Shown here piece by piece: positions 24,445 to 32,933 of a stretch of 64,000 nt of DNA. How positions within the stretch are numbered: position 1 is the first letter of the stretch; the number at the start of each line of letters is the position of its first letter. A program made the translations under genes and the position numbers. Source of the DNA: Thauera humireducens (GTDB lineage: Bacteria > Pseudomonadota > Gammaproteobacteria > Burkholderiales > Rhodocyclaceae). The stretch covers positions 310,001 to 374,000 of the forward strand of contig NZ_CP014646.1 in assembly GCF_001051995.2 (NCBI RefSeq), in the 5' to 3' direction. The notes beneath the pieces were generated by a model. The model was not told where the DNA came from. It made no database searches and saw nothing but the letters and a program-made list of their open reading frames with translations.

Positions 24445-25829
24445 GGCGAGGGCGCCTGCAGGCCGGAATGCGGTCCCTGCGCTGGCGATTGCTGGCGGCG
24501 GTGTCCGTCGCGGTGTTGCTGCTGTGGTTGCTCACGGCCTGGTTCAGCTACACCAAGGCGCAGCACGAGGCCGAGGAGTTGATGGATGGCAGCCTCGCGC
24601 AGACGGGCCGGCTGCTTCTGGCGATCACCCAGCACAACGACGACGATCTGGGGAAGCTCGCGAGCCGCCTCGCCACGGTGCGGGGAGCAGCGGACAACGT
24701 CTATGAGCCCCCGCTCGAGTTCCAGCTCGGCCTGGGCGATGGCACCATCCTTGCGCGCTCGATCGGGGCGCCGGTTCTGCCTGTGCTCGGGGTGCCCGGC
24801 TACAGCGACATCCTGCGCAAGGACGGCTCGTGGCGCGTCCTCAACGTGGTGTCGGGCGACGGGCGGCATCGGGTGCAGGTTTCGCAGTCGATCGGCCTGA
24901 GGGACCGCGCCGCGCTCGAGGTAGCGGGGCAGACCGTTCTGCCGCTGGCGATCATCACCCCGGTGCTGCTGCTGCTGATCTATGTGTCGGTCGTGAAGGC
25001 GCTGGACCCGCTCAACCGGCTCGCGCGAGACGTGGCGGCGCGCAGCGCGGACAACCTGGCCGCCCTGTCCCGCGAGGACGTGCCCAACGAGGTCGGACCG
25101 CTGGTCGCGGCCATCAACCGATTGTTGCTGCGCGTGGCACGGGCGCTGGACAACGAGCGTCGCTTCACCGCCGACGCGGCGCACGAATTGCGGACGCCGC
25201 TGGCCGCGATCAAGGTGCAGACCCAGGTTGCGCGGCTCAGTCGCGATAGGGCGCAGACGGCGCGTGCGCTGGGGCAGATCGAGTGCGGTGTGGACCGCGC
25301 GACCCGCCTGGTCGAGCAACTCCTGCGCCTCGCGCGGCTCGATCCCCTGAACGTGCTGCCCGACCCGCAGCCGCTCGACCTGCTTTCGCTGACCGAAGGC
25401 ACGCTGGCCAACGTCCTCGCCGCCAATCCGGCGCTGACGCAGACCGTTCGGCACGAACTGCCGCCACGGGCTCCGCGCGTGTATGGCGACGCCGACCTGC
25501 TGGGCATCGCCTTGCGCAACCTGATCGACAATGCGCTCCGCTACACGCCTGCCGGGAGCAGCATCGTGATCCGCGTGGAGGATGAGGAGGGCGGTCGCGT
25601 CTGCCTGTGTGTGCGGGACGATGGTCCGGGCGTGCCGGACGAGTTGATCACACGTCTCGGCGAGCGCTTCGTCCGGGGGCGCGACACGCTGGCCGAGGGC
25701 AGCGGGCTGGGCCTTGCGATCGTGTCACGCATCATGCAATTGCACGGCGGGCGCTTCTCGGCCCGGAACCTCGCGACGGGCGGGTTCGCCGCGTGCCTGT
25801 GCGGTCTCGTCAGAGCCGAGCCGGTATGA
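24441..25829 (+). CDS. Sensor histidine kinase (QseC-like)
   Basis: This 462-residue inner-membrane kinase has two transmembrane helices (LLAAVSVAVLLLWLLTAWFSY and LPLAIITPVLLLLIYVSV) around a periplasmic domain of about 130 residues like the two-component sensor N-terminal domain. It then has a HAMP-like linker, the H-box AAHELRTPLAAIK, and ATPase boxes NALRYTP, DDGPGVPDE and GSGLGLAIV. The start is GTG at 24441 (GTGA overlap); an ATG at 24468 is possible. It should phosphorylate the regulator encoded just upstream. The stimulus is unknown. Confidence 0.93.
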   Translation: MRRGRLQAGMRSLRWRLLAAVSVAVLLLWLLTAWFSYTKAQHEAEELMDGSLAQTGRLLLAITQHNDDDLGKLASRLATVRGAADNVYEPPLEFQLGLGDGTILARSIGAPVLPVLGVPGYSDILRKDGSWRVLNVVSGDGRHRVQVSQSIGLRDRAALEVAGQTVLPLAIITPVLLLLIYVSVVKALDPLNRLARDVAARSADNLAALSREDVPNEVGPLVAAINRLLLRVARALDNERRFTADAAHELRTPLAAIKVQTQVARLSRDRAQTARALGQIECGVDRATRLVEQLLRLARLDPLNVLPDPQPLDLLSLTEGTLANVLAANPALTQTVRHELPPRAPRVYGDADLLGIALRNLIDNALRYTPAGSSIVIRVEDEEGGRVCLCVRDDGPGVPDELITRLGERFVRGRDTLAEGSGLGLAIVSRIMQLHGGRFSARNLATGGFAACLCGLVRAEPV

Positions 25830-25856
25830 AAAAGCCCGGCACCTGGCCGGGCTTGC
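25829..25856 (-). terminator. Rho-independent terminator of the rhodanese/SQR operon
   Basis: On the minus strand AAGCCCGGC / GCCGGGCTT (9 pairs, loop of 5) is followed by five T in all, counting the last stem bases. It lies 22 bases beyond the rhodanese stop and also abuts the kinase stop on the plus strand, where the T-run is missing. Confidence 0.82.
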
Positions 25857-25877
25857 TGAAGGGCGTCGTCTTCGGGT

Positions 25878-26426
25878 TCAGCGCGAGTCGACGCGGTGGA
25901 TCTTGTCCGCGTTCATCCTGGGCGACCACGGCAGGCCGCTGTTCTGCCAGCCGTTCTTGAGGCGGAAACCGGCCTGCGGGCCGTCCTTGATCGCGTCGCC
26001 CTGAAAGCCGTTGATGACGTAGCGTGCGTTGGGGAAGCCGCTCTCGCGCAGCAGGGCGGCGCTCGGTTCGCCGCGCTCGCTGCCCGAACGGCACATGGTG
26101 ATGATCTCGGCATCGGCACTCAGACCGCGCCGGGCGAGTTCCAGCTTCACCTGATTGACGAAGTCCGGATTGCGGTAGAGGCGGAACACGCCCTTTTCGG
26201 CATTCCATTGCGTGCGGTCGACCAGCATGAAGGGCACGTTCGCGTGCACCGCATCGCTGAAGCCGACGAACATGATCTCGACCGGGTCGCGGACGTCGAT
26301 GAACAGCACGTTCGGTTCGGCCTTCTGGATCTTGGCATAGGTCTCTGCCGCCGAGAGGCCTATGTCGGTCGCATGGGCGGTGAGGCTGGCGAAGCCGATG
26401 GCGGCAGCGATCAGGAGCTTCTTCAT
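25878..26426 (-). CDS. Periplasmic rhodanese-like sulfurtransferase
   Basis: This 182-residue protein has a signal peptide (KKLLIAAAIGFASLTAHA) and a single rhodanese domain: VLFIDVRDPVEIMFVG and the active-site loop C-RSGSERG, whose Cys would carry the persulfide. The ending NGWQNSGLPWSPRMN is typical of this exported subgroup. It is the last gene of a three-gene minus operon with a small membrane protein and a sulfide:quinone oxidoreductase. Its likely role is to accept sulfane sulfur made in the periplasm during sulfide oxidation. GGAG precedes the ATG. Confidence 0.9.
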   Translation of the reverse strand: MKKLLIAAAIGFASLTAHATDIGLSAAETYAKIQKAEPNVLFIDVRDPVEIMFVGFSDAVHANVPFMLVDRTQWNAEKGVFRLYRNPDFVNQVKLELARRGLSADAEIITMCRSGSERGEPSAALLRESGFPNARYVINGFQGDAIKDGPQAGFRLKNGWQNSGLPWSPRMNADKIHRVDSR

Positions 26427-26455
26427 CTGATGGGTTCTCCGGTGATGGGTTGGGT

Positions 26456-26794
26456 TCAGGCCTTGCGGTGCAGGTAGGCAGCGATCGGCCAGGCCAGCGC
26501 GGCCGCGACCGCGCCGAAGGCGGCGGCGTAGAAGAACAGGTTCATCCAGTCCACCCAGTAGCCCATGTTGGCGAAGGACGACTTGGTCATGGCTGGGGTG
26601 ATGAAGAAGGTGATCGCCGTGGCGATGAGGCCGGTGATGAAGGCCGGGGCGAGGGCCTTCGTCCAGCTGGCGCCAGGCCGGGTGGCGGCGAAGAGCATCA
26701 GCGCCAGCCACAGCACGACGGTGCCGACGACGGCGGGCAGGTACTGCATCCCGAGTTCGAACAGGATGTTCAGGGTCAGCCAGATCTCGTACAT
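26456..26794 (-). CDS. Small inner-membrane protein of the SQR operon
   Basis: This 112-residue protein has three or four predicted transmembrane helices: YLPAVVGTVVLWLALMLFAA, a segment around ALAPAFITGLIATAITFFIT, and LFFYAAAFGAVAAALAWPIAAYL. No family is recognised. It sits 13 bases after the sqr stop and 29 bases before the rhodanese gene, with GGAGAG before its ATG. By context it may anchor the oxidoreductase or move sulfur or sulfide across the membrane. That is inference only. Confidence 0.78.
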   Translation of the reverse strand: MYEIWLTLNILFELGMQYLPAVVGTVVLWLALMLFAATRPGASWTKALAPAFITGLIATAITFFITPAMTKSSFANMGYWVDWMNLFFYAAAFGAVAAALAWPIAAYLHRKA

Positions 26795-26807
26795 GTCGTC
26801 TCTCCCC

Positions 26808-28160
26808 TCAGACCCGGCCCTTGGCCACGGCCATGTAGGCGGGCTTGAGCAGGCGGTATTTCATGACCCAGGCGAAGTAGCTGTCCTGCAGCGGATCGAT
26901 CATCGGCAGCGAGGTTGTCAGGTTGTTCTCGTAGTCGAACTCGACCAGCAGCGCCGAGCCTTCGCGCAGCAGCAGCGGGCAGGAGGTGTAGCCGTCGAAC
27001 ACCAGCGACGGTTCGCGGCCGGCGATCACCTCGATCAGGTGCTGTGCCACGATCGGCGCGCTCTTCTTGACCGTCGCGGCGGTCTTGCCCTTGGCGGTGC
27101 CGTTGATGTCGCCAATGCCGAAGACGTTGGGGAAGCGGCGGTGGCGCAGGGTCTTGGGGTCGACCTCCAGCCAGCCGCCGGCGGCAAAGCCGCCTTCCTT
27201 CCACGACAATGGGCTGTTCTTCACTGAGTCGGGTGCGCGCATCGGCGGCACGACGTGGATGAAGTCGTAGTCGATTTCGCTGCGTTCGCCTTCCGGGCTG
27301 GTCACGGTGGCGCGGCGCGCGCCGATGTCCACCGCCACCAGCTTGCTGTTGAAAGTGACCGAGATGTCCAGTTCGGCCCAGCGGCGCAGGACCTCCTCGT
27401 TGATGCGCGGCACGCTGAAGATGTTGCCCAGCGCGGAGTGGAAGTCGATCGTCGAGGCTTTGCGCGTGCCGGCTTGCTGCAGGCGGTCCGCGAGCATGAA
27501 GGTCATCTTCAGTGGCGCGCCAGCGCACTTCAACGGCGTCGCGGGCAGCGTCATCAGGGCGCGCCCGCCTTTCTGGCGGAGCGTGTCCATCGCCTGCCAG
27601 GTCGCTTCGGCCGCCGCCGGGCTGGGATAGACGCAGCCCAGGCCGTGGGTGCCGATCGCGGCGACGTCCATGCCTTCGATCTGGGCGAAGTCCAGATGCA
27701 GGCCGGTGGCCACCACCAGGTAGTCGTACTCGATGCGCTTGCCGCTGTCAGTGACGACCGCGTTGGCCTCAGGGTCGAACTCCGCCACCATCTCGCGCAC
27801 CCATTCCACGCCGGCGGGCACGAGATCGGCGTTGCGGTCGCTGACCTTGCTCACCGGCCAGATGCCGGTCGCCACGAGGGTGTAGCCGGGCTGGTAGTTG
27901 TGGATCTCCTTGCGGTCGATGATCGTGATCTTTGCGCCGTCCAGCTCGCGCGACAGGCGGCTGGCAATGGCGAGGCCGCCCAGGCCGCTGCCGGCGATGA
28001 CGATGCGGGCCGAGGTCTTCAATGAAGCCTGTGCTGATTGGGTGCCGATCGACAGACCAGCACCAGCGACGACCGGCAGGGCGGACGCGCCGAACAGCAG
28101 ACGGCGGCGCGTGGTGTCCACCACCGACGCGGCAAATGGGACTTGTGGCTTGTGGGTCAT
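26808..28160 (-). CDS. Tat-exported sulfide:quinone oxidoreductase-like flavoprotein
   Basis: This 450-residue FAD enzyme of the SQR/flavocytochrome c sulfide dehydrogenase family begins with a twin-arginine signal (TTRRRLLFGASALPVVAGAG), so it should act in the periplasm. The FAD motif is IVIAGSGLGGLAIASRLS and the second dinucleotide-fold motif is near DYLVVATGLHLD. Three cysteines in suitable places (GLGCVYPS, PLKCAGAP, YTSCPLLL) match the redox cysteines of SQR. The C-terminal amphipathic part (SYFAWVMKYRLLKPAYMA) may bind membrane and quinone. It heads the operon with GGAGAGGAG upstream. Sulfide oxidation to sulfane sulfur is the likely reaction. Confidence 0.88.
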   Translation of the reverse strand: MTHKPQVPFAASVVDTTRRRLLFGASALPVVAGAGLSIGTQSAQASLKTSARIVIAGSGLGGLAIASRLSRELDGAKITIIDRKEIHNYQPGYTLVATGIWPVSKVSDRNADLVPAGVEWVREMVAEFDPEANAVVTDSGKRIEYDYLVVATGLHLDFAQIEGMDVAAIGTHGLGCVYPSPAAAEATWQAMDTLRQKGGRALMTLPATPLKCAGAPLKMTFMLADRLQQAGTRKASTIDFHSALGNIFSVPRINEEVLRRWAELDISVTFNSKLVAVDIGARRATVTSPEGERSEIDYDFIHVVPPMRAPDSVKNSPLSWKEGGFAAGGWLEVDPKTLRHRRFPNVFGIGDINGTAKGKTAATVKKSAPIVAQHLIEVIAGREPSLVFDGYTSCPLLLREGSALLVEFDYENNLTTSLPMIDPLQDSYFAWVMKYRLLKPAYMAVAKGRV

Positions 28161-28670
28161 GTCTCGCTCCTCTCCGGCTTGACGCCTGTTCAGGGGCCGA
28201 TACCGGCTTCATCCGTTTTTTCTGAATCATATAAGCGCCTGATGAAATGGCCATGCCTGTCGCAGGGCTATGTGACCGAGGTCACACAGCCCTCCGTTGC
28301 ATGGGATTCGTCGTTCCATGCACTCCGACTCTCCGAGATCTCGCCAGCAGGTGCCTTGCTTGCGCCGGTGACAGACAGAATGAGGACTGTCATGGTGGCG
28401 GTCATGTGGCGCGAATTCTGTCGTTGAGGCAGTCGTGGCAGCGCTGGAAGCGTGGGCTCCGGCGATGAACGGGCGTGGATGCTGGGAGTCCGTAGCTGGC
28501 ACGGGCATTGCTGACTGGATCTGAAGAAGCGGAGTCGTGTCGTGGTCGACACCAAGATCGTCCCTCCCCTCTACGGTCATAACCCCCGTGGCGACGGCCC
28601 GATGAACTCCACCGGCTCCGCTTCTCTTTTCTTCTGCGCACTGCGCACCCCCCAATCGGAGACGCAGAAC
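28161..28670. other. 510-base divergent intergenic region between sqr and the Rieske gene
   Basis: No supported gene is present. Open frames on both strands here have odd His/Thr/Ser composition. The region carries a perfect CRP-type palindrome at 28271-28286 and probably both promoters, though I could not assign -35/-10 pairs with confidence. Confidence 0.5.
28271..28286. promoter_or_regulatory. CRP/FNR-superfamily operator (TGTGA-N6-TCACA)
   Basis: TGTGACCGAGGTCACA is a perfect match to the CRP half-sites TGTGA and TCACA with a 6-base spacer. It is centred about 118 bases before sqr and about 390 before the Rieske gene. A CRP/Vfr- or other CRP-superfamily regulator could bind it; binding is not shown. 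Confidence 0.55.
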
Positions 28671-29264
28671 ATGTCAGACACCCTGAAGCAGGATCGTCGT
28701 CGGCTCCTGATCGCCACTTCCGTTGCCGGCGCGGTCGGCGCCGCGGCCACTGCCGTGCCCTTCGTCGCCAGCCTGACGCCGTCCGAACGGGCCCGCGCCG
28801 CTGGCGCGCCGGTCGAGGCCGATGTCAGCAAGCTCGCCGCGGGCGAGATGATGACCGTCGAGTGGCGTGGCAAGCCGGTGTGGATCCTGCGCCGCACGGC
28901 TGAGATGCTGGCCAGCCTGGAAGGGCACGAGCCCCGGCTGGTCGACCCCGCGTCGGTCGAGCCGCAGCAACCGGATTACGCCGCCAATCGCCATCGCTCG
29001 ATCAATCCCGAGTACCTGGTGGTGATCGGCATCTGCACCCACCTCGGCTGCTCGCCCTCGGAGAAGTTCGCGCCCGGCGCAGCCAGCGGCATCGGCGAGG
29101 ACTGGCCGGGCGGCTTCCTGTGCCCCTGCCACGGTTCGATCTTCGATCTGGCCGGGCGCGTGTTCCTCAGCCAGCCGGCACCGACCAACCTCGAGATTCC
29201 GCCGCACAGGTGGCTGTCCGCGAGCCTGGTGCTGATCGGCGAGGACGGCGCCGCGGCCGCATGA
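28671..29264 (+). CDS. petA: Rieske iron-sulfur protein (bc1-type), isolated gene
   Basis: This 197-residue protein has an N-terminal Tat-type membrane anchor ([28 protein letters not shown]) and the two Rieske cluster boxes CTHLGC and CPCHGS, which bind the [2Fe-2S] centre through two Cys and two His. The [16 protein letters not shown] and [15 protein letters not shown] stretches match the ubiquinol-cytochrome c reductase iron-sulfur subunit. GGAGA precedes the ATG. Unusually, no cytochrome b or c1 gene follows; the next gene is a convergent TonB receptor. It may be a second copy used with quinol made by the divergent SQR, which is inference. Confidence 0.93.
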   Translation: MSDTLKQDRRRLLIATSVAGAVGAAATAVPFVASLTPSERARAAGAPVEADVSKLAAGEMMTVEWRGKPVWILRRTAEMLASLEGHEPRLVDPASVEPQQPDYAANRHRSINPEYLVVIGICTHLGCSPSEKFAPGAASGIGEDWPGGFLCPCHGSIFDLAGRVFLSQPAPTNLEIPPHRWLSASLVLIGEDGAAAA

Positions 29265-29265
29265 A

Positions 29266-29290
29266 CGGATAGCGCGAGCTGCGCTATCCG
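29266..29290. terminator. Hairpin between convergent Rieske and TonB-receptor genes
   Basis: CGGATAGCGC and GCGCTATCCG form a perfect 10-base stem around GAGCT, 1 base after the Rieske stop and 14 before the receptor stop. There is no T-run on either side, so it may be a bidirectional or protective hairpin. Confidence 0.5.
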
Positions 29291-29304
29291 CCGTGCCCTT
29301 CAGC

Positions 29305-31365
29305 TCAGAATTCGAGCCTCACGCCGACCGCAAGGTTGCGGCCCTCGAGCGGCGCGGCGTTCTTGATGAACGAGGTGTGCGCGTAGGCCAGCTGGTTGCC
29401 GAGGTTGTTGCCCTTGACGTAAATCTGCCAGGGCGTCGTGTTGTAGCGGCCGCTGTAGCTCAGGCCGACATTGACCATGTTGTAGCCCGGCGTTTCGCGC
29501 TCGAACTCGGCGACGTCGTCCTGGCGACCGACGCGATAGACCTCGGCCTCGGCACGCCAGGCATTCCACTTGGCATCCAGCCGCAGGCCGACACGATGCG
29601 CCGGGATGCGCGGCAGGTTGCGGTCGCCGTCGCCCGCCTCGAGCCTGGCGCGAACGTAGTCGCCGAAGAGCGTCAGGCCGAAGGTGGCGTCGAGCTGCTG
29701 GCGGATGGCGCCCTCGATGCCGGTGAAGCGGGCGTCGCGCTGGGCGTACTCGATGAGCTGGAAGTCCTCATGGGCGTCGAGCGTGCGGGCGTGGATGTAG
29801 TCGTCGATGCGGTTGTGGAACACGCTGACGGAGAAGGTGGTCGGTCCGGCGAGCTTGCGCAGCGTCAGGTCGACGTTGTTGGCCGTCTCCGCCTTCAGCT
29901 TGGGGTTGCCGCGTTCCCAGGTGCTGGTCGCCATGTGCAGGCCGCGTGCGTAGAGCTCCTCTGCCGTCGGCAGGCGCTGGGTGCGCGACAGCGTCATGCC
30001 CAGGCTGTACTGCGGGGCGAAGTTCCACACCGCGCCGAGCGAAACCGAGTTGCCGCGGTGGCTGCGGTCGCGCTGGGTGCTGCTGTCAACGTCGATGTCC
30101 TGCCATTCGTGACGCAGGCCGGCTTCGAAACGCCAGTCGGACAGTGTGTATTCCTCGGTCAGGAAGGCCGCGTGCCGGGTCGTCACGGTGGGGGGCACGT
30201 AGGCTTCGTCGCCGTCGGCGCGGAAGTCGCGGCGGCCCGTCTGCAGGCCCAGCACGCCGCGCCAGCCGCCGAGCGGCGCATGTTCGAGTTCGACGCGGGC
30301 ATCGCTGGCCTTGCTGCGGAAACGGGTGCCGACGCTGTCGATCCCCTCGGCCCGCTCGATCTCGTCGTGGCCGTAGTCGGTGTAGGACGCGCGCAGGCGG
30401 GCGCGGGTGAAGCCGGCGAAGGGCTCCAGCAGTTCGCCGCGCAGGTCCCAGCGTTCGCTGTCGAGCTTCACGTAAGGGGTGCCGCCGTGTTCGTCGTGTT
30501 CATGGTCGTGATCGTGCTCGTCTTCCGCGCCGTGGTGGCCGCAGTGGAGATGGTTGCCGTGCGGGTGGCAGGCTTCGTATTCATGGCTGTGCCCGGGTAG
30601 CCCGTATTCGTTCTGCTGACGGGTATAGGCGAGGCCGAGATAGCCGCGCGCGCCCACCCAGGACATGCCTAGGCTGCCGGTCTCGGTCTGGTTGTAGCTG
30701 CCGTCGACCCGGCTGTGGTCCCAGCCGCTGCCGACACGGTAGTCGCGCGCGTCGCGCTTGAGCCCTTCGGCATGGAAGGCGAGGTTGCCGCTGCCCGCCG
30801 TGACTTCGAACGCGCCGGCGACGCCGTTTGCGACACTGTCGGCACGCAGTTCCACGCTGCCTTCGACCCCGCGTTCGGGCACGGCGGTGGGGACGCGCTT
30901 GTCGAGCACGTTCACGACGCCGCCGAGTGCGCCGCCGCCATAGGCCAGCGCGGACGGGCCGCGCAACACCTCGATCTGTTCGCTAAGCATCGGTTCGAGC
31001 GCCACGGCGTGGTCGGGGCTGATCGTGGACGCGTCCATGATCTCGCTGCCGTCCGACAGCAGCTTAACGCGCGGCCCGTCCATGCCACGGATGATGGGCC
31101 GGCTGGCGCCGGCGCCGAAGTGGCTGGCGGCGATGCCGGGTTCACCAGCCAGCGTCTCGCCGAGCGTGGCGGCACGACGGCGCACGACTTCGTCGCCGGC
31201 GAGCACGCTGACCGGGGTGCTCATCTGATCGCTGCCGAGTGCGAGCGCGCTGGCAGAGACCGTGACCGGGGCAAGCGCGGTGTCGTCCGCGTACGCGACG
31301 GCGGACCCGAAAGCGAGGGCGAGGCTCAGCATGAGCGGGGTGGGTACGGTTTGAAGCCTGGACAT
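29305..31365 (-). CDS. TonB-dependent outer-membrane receptor, His-rich (ZnuD-like)
   Basis: This 686-residue receptor has a signal peptide (LMLSLALAFGSAVAYA), a plug domain (PVSVLAGDEVVRRRAATLGETLAGEPGI ... GPSALAYGGGALGGVVNVLD) and a 22-strand barrel ending in ...LAVGVRLEF, with terminal Phe. Near residues 260-295 an extracellular loop is packed with His, Asp, Glu and two Cys (HSHEYEACHPHGNHLHCGHHG, then EDEHDHDHEHDEHGG). Such loops are typical of zinc receptors of the ZnuD type. It would import zinc or another transition metal using TonB energy. The DUF2946 gene upstream on the same strand is a common companion. Confidence 0.92.
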   Translation of the reverse strand: MSRLQTVPTPLMLSLALAFGSAVAYADDTALAPVTVSASALALGSDQMSTPVSVLAGDEVVRRRAATLGETLAGEPGIAASHFGAGASRPIIRGMDGPRVKLLSDGSEIMDASTISPDHAVALEPMLSEQIEVLRGPSALAYGGGALGGVVNVLDKRVPTAVPERGVEGSVELRADSVANGVAGAFEVTAGSGNLAFHAEGLKRDARDYRVGSGWDHSRVDGSYNQTETGSLGMSWVGARGYLGLAYTRQQNEYGLPGHSHEYEACHPHGNHLHCGHHGAEDEHDHDHEHDEHGGTPYVKLDSERWDLRGELLEPFAGFTRARLRASYTDYGHDEIERAEGIDSVGTRFRSKASDARVELEHAPLGGWRGVLGLQTGRRDFRADGDEAYVPPTVTTRHAAFLTEEYTLSDWRFEAGLRHEWQDIDVDSSTQRDRSHRGNSVSLGAVWNFAPQYSLGMTLSRTQRLPTAEELYARGLHMATSTWERGNPKLKAETANNVDLTLRKLAGPTTFSVSVFHNRIDDYIHARTLDAHEDFQLIEYAQRDARFTGIEGAIRQQLDATFGLTLFGDYVRARLEAGDGDRNLPRIPAHRVGLRLDAKWNAWRAEAEVYRVGRQDDVAEFERETPGYNMVNVGLSYSGRYNTTPWQIYVKGNNLGNQLAYAHTSFIKNAAPLEGRNLAVGVRLEF

Positions 31366-31475
31366 CGGTGTTCTTCCTTCGTGTTCTGTTTGCGCAAGGC
31401 AAAGGCCGCCCTTCGTCCTGGCTAGCGCACCGGACGGAGAGGCGTCATGCAGGCCGGGTCACTGACCCGACGGTT

Positions 31476-31940
31476 TCAGCAGGGGATGGGGCGAAGGACC
31501 GATGACGGCGGCGCGCGGCAGCGTGGCCGCCGCGGACTGGAGGACGACGGGTCCGGCGGGAGGGCGATGGCCGGGAGCGTGGCGCCGTCGTCGTCGCAGG
31601 TGAAGGACGCCGGCGCGGCTGGAGGTAGATCGAGCGCGGCGAGCGCCAGGCATTCCAGGCAGACGGCGCCGGCGTGACGACCGTCTTCCTCGCCCGGCGA
31701 TGCGCCGTTCGTCGTGGTGCTCGTGGCGGCCCGGTCTGGCTCTGCCAGATGGGACAGCGCATGTGCGTGCACCTCGATCTGCACGGCGAGCAGCGTGAGC
31801 GCCAGGACGAGCAGCAGCGCCCTGCCGGCAAGCACGTGTCCGTCGCCGATGCGGCGGGCGAGTCGGCGGGGGTGCGGAAGCGACAGGATGAAAGCACGCA
31901 GCCCGGCGCGGGGTCGGGCTGCGGGTGCGGCGCAGGACAT
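31476..31940 (-). CDS. DUF2946-like small exported/membrane protein
   Basis: This 154-residue protein has a hydrophobic N-terminal segment (AGRALLLVLALTLLAVQIEVHAHALSHL) followed by a soluble part with paired cysteines, CLECLALAALDL, as in the DUF2946 family. The C-terminus is Pro/Ser-rich. It lies 110 bases upstream of the TonB receptor on the same strand. DUF2946 genes are often found beside metal-receptor genes and respond to copper or zinc, so a role in metal handling is likely but unproven. A palindrome CATTCTAGAATG (31946-31957) and GCAAC-AAA-GTTGC (31972-31984) lie just before the start and may be operators. Confidence 0.72.
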   Translation of the reverse strand: MSCAAPAARPRAGLRAFILSLPHPRRLARRIGDGHVLAGRALLLVLALTLLAVQIEVHAHALSHLAEPDRAATSTTTNGASPGEEDGRHAGAVCLECLALAALDLPPAAPASFTCDDDGATLPAIALPPDPSSSSPRRPRCRAPPSSVLRPIPC

Positions 31941-31945
31941 CGCCG

Positions 31946-31984
31946 CATTCTAGAATGAGGCGGCATCTAAGGCAACAAAGTTGC
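31946..31984. promoter_or_regulatory. Two small palindromes before the DUF2946 / TonB receptor genes
   Basis: The perfect 12-base palindrome CATTCTAGAATG (31946-31957) and the inverted repeat GCAAC-AAA-GTTGC (31972-31984) lie 6-45 bases upstream of the DUF2946 start. Placement fits a repressor site, perhaps for a metal regulator, but neither matches a Zur or Fur consensus I can name. Confidence 0.3.
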
Positions 31985-32143
31985 AATAAACGGGTGGGAT
32001 GCACGCCGAAGACCTGCAAGTCTGGTCGGGCGTGCCTCCCGGTGCTCCCGTCACCTGGTCACGCTTCAGCAACCTGAGGCGTGGCCGCAGTTCTCGCGGC
32101 TGCGGCATACTGCGCTTTCCCCTACAACACGGAGATTCGCCTC

Positions 32144-32749
32144 ATGAAGCTCTACTACAAGCCCGGCGCCTGCTCGCTGTCACCCCACATCGTGCTCGAA
32201 GAGTGCGGCCTGCCGTACGAGACCGAAGCGGTCGATCTGAAGACCAAGGTGACGGCCGGCGGCGCCGACTTCACGCGGATCAACCCCAAGGGCTATGTGC
32301 CGGCGCTGCTGCTCGACGGCGGCGAACTGCTGACCGAAGGGCCGGCGATCGTGCAGTACCTTGCGGACCGCGTGCCGGAGAAGAGGCTCGCGCCGCCGAA
32401 CGGCACGGTCGAGCGCTACCGCCTGCAGTCGTGGCTGACCTTCATCGGCACCGAACTGCATCGATCGTGCTCCCCCTTCTTCAACCCCGCTTCGGGTGAC
32501 ACCTGGAAGGCGGCGGCGATGGCCAATCTCGAACGCCGGCTCGATTACACGAACGGCGAACTGGCCGGCAAGGCGTATCTGCTGGGCGACGATTTCAGCG
32601 TGGCCGACGCTTACCTGTTCACCGTGCTGAGCTGGATGCCCTTCGTCAAAATCGACCTGTCGCGCTGGTCCAACCTGACTGCCTTCCAGGCGCGCGTTGC
32701 CGCCCGCCCGGCGGTGCAGGCCGCACTCAAGGCCGAAGGGCTCGCCTGA
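32144..32749 (+). CDS. gstA: Glutathione S-transferase (beta class)
   Basis: This 201-residue protein has a thioredoxin-fold N-terminus MKLYYKPGACSLSPHIVLEE with the beta-class Cys10, then NPKGYVPALLL and LTEGPAIVQYLAD for glutathione binding. It ends with an all-helical domain with YLLGDDFSVADAYLFTVLSWM. It should conjugate or transfer glutathione in detoxification or aromatic catabolism. The ATG at 32144 follows CGGAGA by 9 bases. A strong hairpin follows the stop. It stands alone before the hox operon. Confidence 0.94.
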   Translation: MKLYYKPGACSLSPHIVLEECGLPYETEAVDLKTKVTAGGADFTRINPKGYVPALLLDGGELLTEGPAIVQYLADRVPEKRLAPPNGTVERYRLQSWLTFIGTELHRSCSPFFNPASGDTWKAAAMANLERRLDYTNGELAGKAYLLGDDFSVADAYLFTVLSWMPFVKIDLSRWSNLTAFQARVAARPAVQAALKAEGLA

Positions 32750-32757
32750 GGATCTCC

Positions 32758-32777
32758 GCCGCCCTGAAGAGGGCGGC
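32758..32777 (+). terminator. Hairpin after the GST gene
   Basis: GCCGCCCT-GAAG-AGGGCGGC is a perfect 8-base stem starting 8 bases after the gst stop. It lacks a T-run, so it may be a weak or Rho-assisted terminator separating gst from hoxF. Confidence 0.5.
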
Positions 32778-32933
32778 TGTGCCGGCGGCGGACGCAGAAG
32801 CAGAGGTCTTGATCCGCGTCACGATCGAGGCGGATTGTCGTCCGTCGCCGGTACGCCCGGTCTGGTGCTGGTGCAGAATGGTCGGGCAGACCTCGCACGA
32901 TGCATGTGGACCCCTTCGAGGCAGGAGGAAGGC

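Noticed and set aside
28227-28655. A 142-codon minus frame in the sqr-Rieske spacer
   Set aside because: His/Thr/Ser-rich composition, no motif; it also covers the CRP-type palindrome, so the region reads as regulatory.
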